From NCBI GenBank assembly GCA_019279435.1, contig JAAALK010000082.1, positions 84,230,989-84,294,988 of the forward strand: 64,000 bases of DNA, written 5' to 3'. The notes under the pieces were generated by a model that saw nothing but the letters and a program-made list of their open reading frames with translations, had not been told where the DNA came from and did not search any database. Source of the stretch: Zizania palustris (Eukaryota > Streptophyta > Magnoliopsida > Poales > Poaceae). The position numbers and the translations under genes are program-made. The first letter of the stretch is position 1; each line of letters begins with the position of its first letter. Below are positions 43,886 to 54,444 of the stretch, piece after piece.

Positions 43886-45908
43886 TGAGAAACCATGTTG
43901 AAGAATATGGTTTTGATATTCCAGAGGTGATGAGTGATTGTCAACAGAAGTCAAAGGAAGGGAGATATGAAGATTTGTTGAGTTTGAGGTGCATGTGACT
44001 CAGGTACACGGGCAGCTAGCGACGGCCGGGCAGAGGAGCCGCGGAGTCGGGCTGGCGCAATCTGGGTACATGGCTAGGAGCGGCAGAGGATCCACTGGTC
44101 TGTTGACTGGTATTGACTCAAGTACACGGGCGGCGAGCGATTGCCGGGCTGAGGAAGCTGCGGGGTCGGGTCGGCCCAATCCGGGTACCCGGTGCGAAGA
44201 CGGTGGACGCTTTGTCAGTTTCGGCGCAAAACTGACAACCTATGATTAATTCATTTTTAGGATATTAATATTTAGTTTTTAAGTTTAGAATATTTTTATT
44301 TGAGTCAGGTGATTTTTCTAAGAATATTTTAGTAATTTTCGGAATTTATTTTAGAGTTAGTTTAATTTACCCTAGGGGTAAATTAGTCTTTTCATGTATT
44401 AGGAGTCGCCTATAAATAGTCCCCTATCCCCCTTAGGGATAGATGACTGCTTTTCTAAGATTAATCTACAGTCCACAAATTATTTTCCGCCGCCAGCTTC
44501 TTTTGGATCTGCGTTGTTTTCTCGCCGGTCGCCGGCTATTCGCTTGTCCGTGCTACAGCAGCAGAACGGCGGAAGCAGGAGACGCATAAAAACCAGCAGC
44601 TGGCCCGTGGGTCCCACGCCAGCGTGGAGACCGATGTTAGGATTAATCTTGACATAGGTTGATTGAGTCTAGTTGTAGCCTGCATGCGGATGAGTCAAGC
44701 CAAGTTGTTGGCTTCATCATGTGCTACATGCAGGTAGGTGTAGTTAGTTAGCTCGTTGCATGCGGGATTAGTGGAGCACGTCTGGTGGCTCACAGGCATT
44801 TTGGAGGAGTTATTCTCAAGCGCGAGATGCATAGATCGTGCATGAGTGAGTGGCTCATGTAGATGTGGAGATCGTGGTCTAATTTATGCATGTATGTGAG
44901 GCTATATGAGCTGAGCAAATAAAAATACAAAAGAGGGCCAATGTTTGGTCACCGGCGGAGGCGTTCGGCGCCTCGGGCGTTCGGCGCCCAGCAAAATCGC
45001 CTCATGTTTCTATGAGCATTTGAGTGTTCCTCAGTTCCAACAACCGAGTCGCACGGCGCACAGGTGCAGCGGCGTGCCGCACGGCGTCACGCGCAGAGCA
45101 GCGTTTCGGCTCCAGGGAGTCAGCGGGCCCCACGGCACCGGGAATCGCAAGGGAAGCAGAGGCACAAAGTAGAAGGAGCGCGATAGCCGGGTGAATCAAT
45201 CGCCTGCAAGACGCAATAGGCAGTAGCCAAGCAGAGGGCCCCACGGCGTGTACAAGGCAGCAGCTTTTTGTGGCACGCCGGCGTGAAGACGTCACGGGCA
45301 GGCAGCAGGACGCAATTTCCAGGCACGCGGATCGAGGAAGCTATTTAATCTACTATTTTTTTGCTAGTTAGTTAACTAAATATTGATCTATTCTGATTAG
45401 CAGTAAAATTGCTTTTGGTATTTTCATGGATATTTTTATCTGCTAGATATTAATCTTTAATTTGCTTATTCGTTATCTCGTATTATTTATTTAAATATAT
45501 TTGTTTAATCTGCTCATATAAAAAGAACAGAAAAATTTATTAGTCGCAGTTATATTTATATTCTATTTTTTACCTGCAATATTTTCGAATTAATTCTGAA
45601 TTAATTTTTTAATGATCCACGTTTTTATTCATTTAATTAGTATTTTATTTCTAGATTGAAATATTAATATCTCGAGTTGTTATCTAGGTATTTTTTTACT
45701 GCTGTATTTTTATTTAGTTTATCTTTAATATCAATTTAATTAGGACACCGATCATTTTTAAGCTAGACAACTTTAATTCCTGAAATTTGCTTTGCAAATA
45801 TTATTTGTCTAGTTTAGTTCTTTTGGCTGTTGGGATTAAAATATAGTTTAGCAAGAAATTTTTAGGCGCCCATTCACCCCCCTTCTGGTCGCTACTTTCG
45901 GTCCTACA
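43886..45908 (+). repeat. D 3' LTR, interrupted by a 408-bp solo LTR
   Basis: Matches 30573-31984 and ends TTTCGGTCCTACA. Without the insertion it is about 1,610 bp. It keeps 198 bp (45667-45864) that the 5' copy lacks. TATA box at 44411-44418. Confidence 0.85.
44635..45042. mobile_element. 408-bp solo LTR in D 3' LTR
   Basis: TGTTAGGATTAATC...GTTCCAACA flanked by ACCGA on both sides (44630-44634 and 45043-45047). D's 5' LTR runs through the same point uninterrupted (near 31320), so the edges are exact. Short TG...CA structure with a 5-bp duplication fits a copia-type solo LTR of another family. Orientation and family are not determined. Confidence 0.85.
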
Positions 45909-46069
45909 CACACCACTACACAACACTGACCCCTTCGGTAAAGCTTCTAGTGCACAATCCGATGGACAACTCATAAGCTAAACCCTTCGGCAAGACGTTA
46001 TTCGATCACAAAGGCTTGTCAATCACTCGTCATAGACAAAAACAAGGCTCATCTCAACTTGGTTTCTCA
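45909..46069 (-). repeat. F: LTR 5' end fragment, right of D
   Basis: Completes LTR F on the other side of D. On the minus strand it begins TGAGAAACCAAGTTGAG, the same start as the B LTR. Upstream of it is copia coding sequence and not a purine tract, so 46069 is the outer edge of the LTR; ATTAC at 46070-46074 is the candidate target duplication. Confidence 0.65.
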
Positions 46070-46615
46070 ATTACCTCCAAAAAATGTGTAATACCCAGAT
46101 ATTGATCGTCGATCATCTACTGAGCTATCCCAGTCAGCATTAGTATAGCACTCAACTTGAAGACTTCCATTAGGAGTATATAAAAGGCCTCTCCCAGGAC
46201 ATCCCTTTAAGTAGTGTAGGATCTTACTTACAACATCCATATGTGATAATGGATCATGCATGAACTGATGGACTACACTCACAGCAAATGCAATGTCTAG
46301 ACTAGTGTGAGATAGATATATGTGCTTACAAACAAATCTTTGATAGCATTCATCCTCAACAGGCCTTACAATGTTATCGACTAAATGATGGATTTGCTCA
46401 GTTGGTGTAGCCACAGGACGACAACCAAGCATACCCGCTTCATGAAGCAATACCATGACATATTTTCTTTGGGACAAAAAATATACTATTAGGCCCTCTA
46501 GATACCTCAATGCTAAGAAAATATCTCAATTGCCCAAGATCTTTAACTTCAAATTCTTTCACAAGATGACTCTTCAGGCGAGTGATTTCTTCGATATCAT
46601 CCCTAGTGATCATGA
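46070..46615 (-). pseudogene. pol: H: copia RT/RNase H fragment
   Basis: On the minus strand: RDDIEEITRLKSHLVKEFEV and DLGQLRYFLSIEVSR, then after a frame break YVMVLLHEAGMLGCRPVATP, and the RNase H start CYTNADWDSSVDDRRSISGY. This is the C-terminal RT and beginning of RNase H of a copia element of a different family from B and C. It is cut at its 5' side by the CACTA end (46616) and at its 3' side by LTR F. The remaining parts should lie beyond both window edges. Oldest layer visible. Confidence 0.8.
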
Positions 46616-46825
46616 CACTACAAGAAAAATCCACATCAAAGACGAATCATTTTTGTCATAGTAAATGTGAATATTGTCAGGGACATATATATGATGAAAT
46701 TATGATGAAATCATGGTCGTCATCTATGGCGCGACAAAATTGTTGCACCGTGACGATTTATCTTATTTCGTCACAAATAAGGTTACAACTATGACGATTT
46801 GGTTCTTGTCACTAAACTAGTTCAG

Positions 46826-47174
46826 ACCACGTAGACACATGGCGCCACATTGTCGTTGACATGGTGTCACATGAGAATAGATGTGGCGCCACATGTATAT
46901 GACGTGGTACCACATGCCCGATGATTTGGTGCCACTGGCACACTCATGTGGTGGCACGTGTCTATGATGTGGCGCCACGTGTCAATGATGTGGCTCCATG
47001 TGCCCGATGACGTTTTGCCACGTGGCCGATGACGTGGTGCCACATGCCCAATGACGTTGCACCATGTGGATGATGTCGTGGCACCGCATGTACGATGACG
47101 TGTCGACACGTGTGTGATGTCATTCCGCCACGTGTAGGATGACGTGTCAACACGTGCTCGATGGCGTGGTGCCA
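46826..47174. repeat. CACTA subterminal repeat array
   Basis: About 14 imperfect units of 22-26 bp on variants of GATGACGTGGTGCCACATG, many containing the palindrome-like GTGGCGCCAC or CACGTG. A related but weaker set (TGACGATTT, CGTCAC) fills 46640-46820. Arrays of short motifs next to the inverted repeat are the transposase-binding region of CACTA elements; binding here is inferred. The open frames on the minus strand over this array are repeat artefacts. Confidence 0.75.
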
Positions 47175-47269
47175 AAGACCACAGTTCACATTAGAGACCA
47201 CAGATAAAAAAAATAGTAAATGGCTAGCAGAGGAATAAATAAACTAAGTTTTTCTATTACCTGAGTTTA

Positions 47270-47611
47270 TGCTCAAGATGCACTGAAGGATCAAATCACT
47301 AGCTTCTTGTCTCTTCTTGAACTCCTCTATTTGTTGTTGGGTCTTGAGCACAACTTCTTGGGTCTTAGCCATTGATTCTTCTATTTCTTCTGCTTTCTTC
47401 TTCATGTATCGAGTTCTTGTTGAAGTTGTTCCTGAAGTTGTGCTTCTCTTGCAGAAGATGCAGCAGATTTTGTTCTAGGTGTTTCAAGACCAACATTCTT
47501 GAGGAATGTGGAGTCAGCACTAATTTGTGAGAGAACCTTGGAAACAATTTCAATACTAGATTTTGGTGTGTATAAACCTTCAGCAGGTTGGGCTAACATA
47601 TTTTCTATCAT
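47270..47611 (-). pseudogene. CACTA second transposase (Ptta/En-Spm-like), C-terminal coiled coil
   Basis: On the minus strand 47611-47405 reads STFLKNVGLETPRTKSAASS and a Gln/Glu-rich helix. The next frame (47404-47270) continues as MKKKAEEIEESMAKTQEVVL and a Gln-rich helix, ending at a good GT splice donor (TCAG/GTAATAG). A one-base frame change near 47404 separates them. Resembles the C-terminal region of plant Ptta/En-Spm transposases by pattern. Upstream exons are not clear; a weak coding-like piece (IGYYERLKALQIEENN) lies near 48150-48120. Confidence 0.55.
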
Positions 47612-48322
47612 ACTCTACAACGTAAAGGTGCAAAAAGGATAACTTAATTATACAAAATCCACATTTGAGCCAAAGATATGAACATCAACATAAAACAAAT
47701 ATGCGCATATTTGGTGTGTCTAAACCTTCGTGGAGTTGCCCTCACTCTTTTTGTTCCACATGGAGGCATCTTGGTCTTCATCTTATTGGATACTCGACCC
47801 TGCTTCTTGGTATTATCAGTTTTCTAATACACAAGGGTCAATTATGTTATTAGAAATTGCATGAAAATAAGTCTCGGAATCTATATCGGACAATGAATTG
47901 ACCCCCAATCAAGATTAAGAAGATACATTTTCTAAGCTAGTATTAACACATTCATCTTGATCTTCCTAGCCTCTTCAGCTCTAGGAAGATATTTGGATGA
48001 ACCTCACCTCTCATCAGTATTTTTCTTGTTTGTTTGCTTGTTTGGATTCTAAGAACTTGCATTTTCCATGCTATTATTAAAAGAAGTGGCCAAGGAAGAT
48101 ATTTCTATTGTTCTCCTCAATTTGTAAGGCTTTCAACCTTTCATAGTATCCTATTTGTGGAACCAAATTTAGTACAATTACCTATGTAGTACAAGAACTA
48201 ACTAGAAAACTAGTACATGTGTTAAAACTACACAAGAATGTGTAAGAGACCCTAGGTTTTAAGAAAATACATGTTGTACAGCATCTAGGTATTAAAATTA
48301 ACATAATTTAAGAGACCGTAAG
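47612..48322. other. CACTA interior, little recognisable
   Basis: AT-rich. Apart from the short coding-like stretch near 48150 on the minus strand, I see no gene, repeat or RNA here. Probably introns and decayed exons of the second transposase gene. Confidence 0.4.
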
Positions 48323-49549
48323 TGTTGACGCTGAAATGCGCCCCCCGCACTTGGGCCGGTTCGACGTCCAAAAGTATCGTGACGATACCAACGCCACGTT
48401 CCGACTATCCTAAATAGTGATAAGGGATTTGGAGTCGCCAGGCAATTAGATAAATAATTAATATTTCAATCCAATTGGCTGAAAAGTACTAGTAATAATG
48501 TAAACTGAAATAAAATGATCAAAATACTTGGAATCAGCCAATTCGGAGGCCGATTCAGAGTTACAACGGAAGTTGGCCCGAAGGGTCCCTAGGGCACCTT
48601 TGGCCTCAGGCCCAGTCATACCAGAGGTACAACCTCGGTCTGACTGGGGGTGTTGCGAAGGGGCTCCGGGCGATGTCCCGAAGGCATCTGTGAAGGGTGG
48701 CTCCGGCGGTCTGACCGACGAGCCTCCTTCGGTCGGACCGATGATGAAGGCCTCAGCGCGCAGGCTTCGGCAGGGGGCTTCGGCGTAGCATAGTGCGAAG
48801 GGTCCCGGTTGGACTAGTGGAGTGCCGTCGGTCTGACCGGCTGTTGCCGACAACGGCGCGATGAGGTCCGGTAAGACTGAAGTCTCAACGTCGGTCGGAC
48901 CGAAGTAATAGATCAGATTTGCCAAACTTCGGTAGTCCTAGCAAATAATCTTCAAATGCCTCCAAACTTTGTAGAGATGTTTAGGAAGGCAATTGATCTG
49001 TAAAAACACCAAAAGATCAAATACAATTTGGCCAAGGGGCCAAATTACCAAGTATGGCGATAAAAACCGATAAAAGGGATAGCAATCCATTACGTGGATT
49101 AACGGGAGGTACACAAGTGAACCAACAAGGGTTACCATGATTACGGACGCGACAGACGGAGGGTTTTCAAGCAAACCCACGAAGATGCAGAAAGTAAAGA
49201 AAAGTAAATGCGATTCAAAGCTAGGACTTTGGATTTTTTTAGATTGGAGAGAGCCCTTGAATCGGCCTTGCCCCTAGTATTTTTAGGGGGTGGGCTAGTG
49301 GTCCCTGGCTAAAAATACAGTAGGATTCGTCCAAAATTCGGTTGGGATAAGATTTGGACAAACACAATTCGAATCCACTTCGGATTCACATTCTGAATCC
49401 CTGGCCGGTCTGACCTGGCCTGGCCGGTTGGACCGGCCTACAATAGCCGGTCAGACCGGCCTGTGCCAGGTTTGGCATATTTTTGGTCAAAATACCATTT
49501 TCAGTATTTTGCTTAGCTTGACCATTAATGCCATTTTTTTCTATAAACA
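48323..49549 (-). mobile_element. Probable solo LTR in the CACTA element
   Basis: 1,227 bp starting TGTTGACGCTG and ending CTATAAACA, flanked by GTAAG (48318-48322) and ATAAG (49550-49554), a duplication with one mismatch. On the minus strand it would begin TGTTTATAG and has a TATA-like CTAAAAATAC near 49262. The middle is GC-rich with repeated GGTCGGACCG-like motifs and differs sharply in composition from the surrounding AT-rich CACTA DNA. Edges are inferred without an empty site. Confidence 0.55.
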
Positions 49550-49949
49550 ATAAGTATTACAAAATGACTTGTTTCCCTTCTTTATTATAAATTAGAAGTG
49601 GTTTGTTGGGCTTTAGTTCCACATTATGCTCATGTATATATGTAGTTAGTTCGAGGAGTTTTCGTTGATGTTTGTATGCATCTTGTTTTCGAAATGTGTT
49701 TGAATTTGTGTGCCCTAACAAAAATAACAATAAAATATGTGCTCCAAGATACTACTGATATAGTTATTTTGACATATTTGAAAACAGTACACACAACCCT
49801 ATTAACAAATGCAACAAATAACAGTTGGATGTAGAACTAAAATGATAAATCATGAGCATTCGCTAGAACCTGGGGAGGCTAGGATAAATCCTGGAGGCAC
49901 GTCCATCATGTCTTCGATTGCAGGTCACGGACAAGGCGCCGAGTGGATC

Positions 49950-50150
49950 GACGGGGAGGAGGGCGGCGGGGTGGAGGGCGACGGGGTGGAGTGCGGTGGG
50001 GTGGGGGCGTCGGGTTGGAGGGCAAGTGGGGTGGAGGGCGGGCGGGGTTGAGGACGCAACTAGGTTTTGGCTTAGTGGGGTGGAGGGCGATGGGTTGGAG
50101 GGCGATGGGGTGGAGGGCGCAGGTAGGTTTTGGCTGTGATTGGGGTGGAC
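49950..50150 (+). repeat. G-rich minisatellite in the CACTA interior
   Basis: Degenerate tandem repeats of about 15-20 bp around GGGGTGGAGGGCGATG, with G-runs only on the plus strand. Open frames on both strands (49809-50264) reflect the repeat. It could form G-quadruplex structure. Confidence 0.7.
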
Positions 50151-50360
50151 GACAAAATAGGATTCTAAAATACCTATTTTGCCCATAGTCATGTGATTGA
50201 GGATACATATGCTGGAGGCAGTATAGGGCTTTGACATGTTCCAAAATTTGGGCGGGGGAAGCACGACAATGGTAGGCGGGAGCTAGAAAAGGAATTTATT
50301 TTATCTTAAAATAAAATAAAATGATATTTTTATTATTAATTATGTTTGTAAGAATTAAAT

Positions 50361-50672
50361 TAAATTTCACTTATTTCAATTTAAATCCTAGAAACACACT
50401 TAATGAAGTAAAAATAGTAAACCGAGCCAGAAAATACCAATTTTCGCAATTAGAATAGTTGTGTTGTATTTTGATTGTACAAAAAGTTTCAAGTTCAAAC
50501 GAGAATTCAACTATCGATTTGCTTTCGAACCTAACTCATTTCATATCTAAACCCTAATTTGTCCTTGGAGAACATTGTGGTTCTAAACATCTTTCGTGAC
50601 AATGTTTTCAAAACAATTTTAAATTTTTATGACAGTATCGATGTGTCATATCATAACAACATGTCAAGTCTC
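50361..50672 (+). repeat. Direct duplication, copy 1
   Basis: TAAATTTCACTTATTTCAAT onward aligns with 50862-51169 over about 310 bp with scattered differences. Spacing is about 501 bp. Non-coding, probably within a CACTA intron. Confidence 0.75.
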
Positions 50673-50861
50673 ATCTTTTTTAGACTTCATTTGATTTTGT
50701 AGAAATTAAAAACTATAAATATCCATGTTGTCAATCGAGTGTCACAACTTAGATTTTTCATAATGTAATTAAATTTATTGGTTAATATCTAAAAACAGAC
50801 TCAAAAACATGAATAAGATTTTTCTATACATTTTTCTATATTATTTCAAGCACTTATAGTT

Positions 50862-51169
50862 TAAATTTCACTTATTTCAATTTAAAACCTAGAAACACAC
50901 TTAATGAAGTAAAAATAGTAAACTGAGACAGAAAAATACCAATTTTTGCCATTACAATAGTTGTGTTGTATTTTGATTGTACAAAAAGTTTAAGTTCAAA
51001 CTATAATTCAAATATTTATTTGCATTCAAACCTAACTCATTTCATATCTAAACACTAATTTGTCATTGGAGAACATCGTGGTTCTGAACATCTTTCATGA
51101 CAAAGTTTTCGAAACAATTTTAATTTTTTATCATAGCATTTATGTATCATATCATAACAGCTTGTCCTC
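50862..51169 (+). repeat. Direct duplication, copy 2
   Basis: Second copy of the 310-bp block; the intervening 190 bp (50673-50861) is single-copy. Both copies hold the ordered landmarks CTAGAAACACACTTAATGAAG and TTGTGTTGTATTTTGATTG. Confidence 0.75.
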
Positions 51170-52033
51170 GAGGAGAAAATTGATGCAATGATTGAGAAGG
51201 GCTTGAATAACATATTACATGCAGCGCGGTAGTTAGGTAGCTTTTGGGCAGCGACATTTTGTGCAACAACATTTTGGGCAAGTACCTTTTTGGCACCAAT
51301 CCTATTTGTATGGCTCTGACATTAAATATTGATGTATGGCTAAGACCTAAAAACAATGGATGCATGTCTATGTGTAATGCAATCATGCAATTGGCCTGGA
51401 TTTCAACTCCGTGATTGTATTGTGATGATGTGTTGTGTTGTAACCTCTAATTTCCATTCTTGTTCACTTTGTTGTGCAACTGTGACTGTGTATGTCTATG
51501 TGTGTGGCTTTGTGATTTTGCAATTGCTGCTACCTGGATTGTGGCTGGATTGTGATGATTGTGTATGTCTATGTGTATGGCTGCAATGCAGCATCAGTTT
51601 GCTTTGCACTAGGTTGCCAGGCTACATAGAGCCAAATTACACTACATATTGCATAAATGATATTCTTCTGGTGTGTGGCTTGTTTCAAAGGGAAGCTACA
51701 AAATACAACCATATTTACGGATGTCAAAATTTGCATTCGAGTTTCCTGTATAAAAAGAAATTAGTAACTTGTATCAACCAGACTATCCAAAAAAAACAAT
51801 ACATCAAATTAAGTGTCACATAGCCACCAGGCCAACTTATAATACAATATGGTTGTATAAACTCAATATAATTGAATATTTACAAATGTTCAAGTCATAG
51901 ATAAAAGATCACACAAGAGATAAACTCAAGCTAAACTGAAAATGATGTATTTAAACTGCTCTGTTTCTGAAGTTCTTAGTACCACTCTGAACATACTCAA
52001 AATGTAATATTTTCGAACATAAATTTAGAACCA
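51170..52033. other. CACTA interior without recognisable gene
   Basis: AT-rich with TATGTCTATGTGTG-like low-complexity stretches. The 155-codon frame at 51356-51823 is Cys/Val-rich from that composition and shows no domain, so it is not called. Confidence 0.4.
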
Positions 52034-52233
52034 TACAACCTAGTCATCATCATTACATTCCATTGTATCTCTATCATTTTCACTAAAATACTCTAAAACA
52101 GTGTCATCTTTAGAACCTTCACAGTCACTGTCGTCAGCCAAGTCTGCTTCCCTTCTACTAATAAGCACTTGCAAGTCAACAGTGATTGTAGATATTTCTC
52201 CATCAACACACCGGTACACTGGTGCAACCTCGT

Positions 52234-54444
52234 CTACGCCGTCATCATCAATTCTTCCCCTTGATCTGGATCATCTACCTCATGTTCATTATCAGAACCA
52301 CTTTCATCTTGGTGTACATTGCTCAAGTCTTTTTCAATGACATCGTACCTGCTCCTATGTTCAAATTTTTGGACAACACGCCAATTTTGGCCAAACATTG
52401 TCCTCCACATAGAAGACCTTTCTTGATTGAGTTGGTAATATAAATGGAATCGTCTTGTACCAAAACCTCTCAATATTGATGGATCTAAATGACCATCATC
52501 TCTAATAGTTCTAGCTTTGCCATCTTGACTAAACCAAAAAAGTACCAACGTTCGATGGAATTCCAAATTGGAGTTGTAGTTCAACTCAAGTATCTGTTTC
52601 AGTTGACCATAAAATTCAGTGAACACGTCATTATGTGATCCATCCACCAGCACACCACTATTTTGTGTCTTCCTTTATTTGTCACGGTCAACAGTGTTAT
52701 ACTGAACACCATTCACACTATATGATGCCCATACTTTTACTCTATGGTCAGGACAACATGATAATGCATATAGCCCTTCAGTAACCTCTTCACAACTATC
52801 CTTTTGTACTGTCTTTATCTAATAAAGAAAAATTAGTGAAAATTTGAAAAATAACTCAAGATGACATTACATGGTCAGGTTCGGTAACCACTTACATGAC
52901 TCCTAAACCAAACAGGAAATTCATTTTCCAACCTTTTCTCAACATCATGGGCACCTTCTTTATGTAATTTTTCTCTAAAAATTCTGCACGCAGTTCATAA
53001 TACGTATTGGTCATGCATGGTATCCAAAAATACAATGATGCAATTAGCCATTCATGTTATACAAAAAAACTCACCCCAAATATGGCTCTACCTCTTCACA
53101 ATTGTTTAGCACATACCAACAAAGCTTGTCAAATTCTTTGTCCCCGAGATATGTAACCCTATTGGCTCCTAAGGGTTTAACACCCTGCTGAAAAATAGAG
53201 AGTTCATCATCTGATGCTCCCTCCCATTTGTCATCATCCTGATTAAATCTAGTTGCAACATCTTCCATGTACCTTGAGCAAAAGGTCGAGGCCTCATTAG
53301 CTATGTACGCCTCGGCGATGGATCCTTCAAGTCTGGACCTATTCCTCACATATCCCTTCAAAGTGCCCATTTGACGTTCGATCAGGTACATCCATCCATT
53401 TTGCACGGGACCACTTAGGAGTACTTCATCAGGTAGATCAACAGCCAAGTAGACCATCACATCGAAAAAGGCAGGAGGAAATATTTTCTCTAGCTTGCAT
53501 TGGATCATAGGGATTTGTACTTTCAGACGTTTGATCGCATTAACCTTTACTTTTCTACTGCATATATCCCGAAAAAAATTACCCAACTCTGCCACTACTT
53601 CATATACGTCATTGTGCACTAGTACCCGAAGCCTGACAAGTAAAATTCTCTGGAGAAGGACATGACAATCATATGTTTTGAGGCCATGCACCTTAGAACC
53701 ATTTGCACCAATGCATCTTGATAGGTCGGCAGCGTATCCATATGGAAATCGTATACTTTTCAGAAATCCACAAAATGCAACATTTACTTCTTTTTCCAAG
53801 GCAAACCATGCTGCTAGAATGGAAAATGAATTGCCATCTTGTTCTAAATGCAAGTCAGCTCGTATGCCCATATCCTGCAAATCAAGTCTCGCATTAACTG
53901 TATATTTATTCTTGCCCTCAAGAGGGATTATTATGCCTAGAAAGGCATCACATATATTTTTCTCTATATGCATCATATCAAGATTATGTGGAAGCTTCAA
54001 GTTTTTCCAATAAGGTAGTGTCCACAAAGTATATTTGTGGCTAAACAATTTTGGCTGATCATCCTTGTCTCCACGCTTCATTTTCTTGCTACTATTAGGT
54101 TTACCAGGCCTAACATCTTTTACCTTCTATAGGCAGTCCAATGTCTCCTCTATAGTCAACTTTGTTGGCTCCACACGGTTTTCACGGTGTCCTTCAAATG
54201 CCAAGCTTCTTTTCCACTTGTTAGTTTTTGGAAGGTACTGACGGTGTCCAATGTAATATATCTTTTTCCTTAGCCTCCTTGACAATGGATATTTGTTGCA
54301 ATAAATACATGCATAGTAACCTTTAGTAATTCACTCGGATAAAACACCTAAAGCTGGATAATCATGGATACACCATCGTACTACAGCACGAATGTCAAAA
54401 TTTGCACTACTCAATGCATCATAAGTTCTCACACCCTCTAAGAG
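52234..54444 (-). pseudogene. CACTA TNP2-type transposase, central and C-terminal exons
   Basis: Starting at the break by element C, the minus strand reads VRTYDALSSANFDIRAVVRW, and then a long open part 54081-53071 with LPHNLDMMHIEKNICDAFLG, the CYWVLNNCEEVEPY-type end and HVLLQRILLVRLR, which fit the TNP2/Transposase_21 and DUF4218 regions. Short exons follow near 53000-52906 (KEGAHDVEKRLENEFPVWF) and 52820-52234 (DUF4216-like, VKVWASYSVNGVQYNTVDRD). Stops: TGA near 54343, TAG near 54132, TAA near 52680. TNP2 is the transposase that cuts the CACTA ends. The N-terminal exons lie beyond element C, off-window. Confidence 0.78.

Larger units (their letters stand above)
30573..45908 (+). mobile_element. 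Element D: gag-only, non-autonomous Sirevirus derivative, interrupted by E and a solo LTR
   Basis: 5' LTR 30573-31984, initiator-Met primer site, a gag gene split by E (32050-33674 and 41371-42493), a 1.4-kb 3' non-coding region with purine tracts, and 3' LTR 43886-45908. The gag end passes directly into the Sirevirus 3' UTR: no protease, integrase, RT or RNase H is present anywhere. The flanks CACAA (30568-30572) and CACAC (45909-45913) look like a target duplication with one substitution. It must have moved using enzymes from an autonomous relative. LTR copies differ by several percent, so it is older than E. Confidence 0.82.
46616..54444 (-). mobile_element. T: CACTA (En/Spm) DNA transposon, part left of element C
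   Basis: The terminal CACTACAAGAAAAATC at 46616 is the classic grass CACTA inverted-repeat end, preceded by TGA (candidate 3-bp duplication). Inside are subterminal repeats (46826-47174), a coiled-coil transposase C-terminus (47270-47611) and a TNP2-type transposase (52234-54444), both on the minus strand. The order TNP2 then second gene then this end is as in En/Spm-like elements. A probable solo LTR sits at 48323-49549, and element C interrupts the TNP2 gene at 54444. The second end is beyond the window. Confidence 0.82.

Noticed and set aside
46867..47201. His/Arg-rich minus-strand ORFs
   Set aside because: CACTA subterminal repeats; no gene.
48458..48925. 155-codon minus-strand ORF, Pro/Ala-rich
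   Set aside because: GC-rich core of the probable solo LTR; no recognisable domain.
49809..50264. Overlapping ORFs on both strands, Gly/Trp-rich or Pro-rich
   Set aside because: Produced by the G-rich minisatellite; open in several frames at once.
51356..51823. 155-codon plus-strand ORF, Cys/Val/Leu-rich
   Set aside because: Built from TATGTCTATGTGTG low complexity in the CACTA interior; no domain or coding signature.
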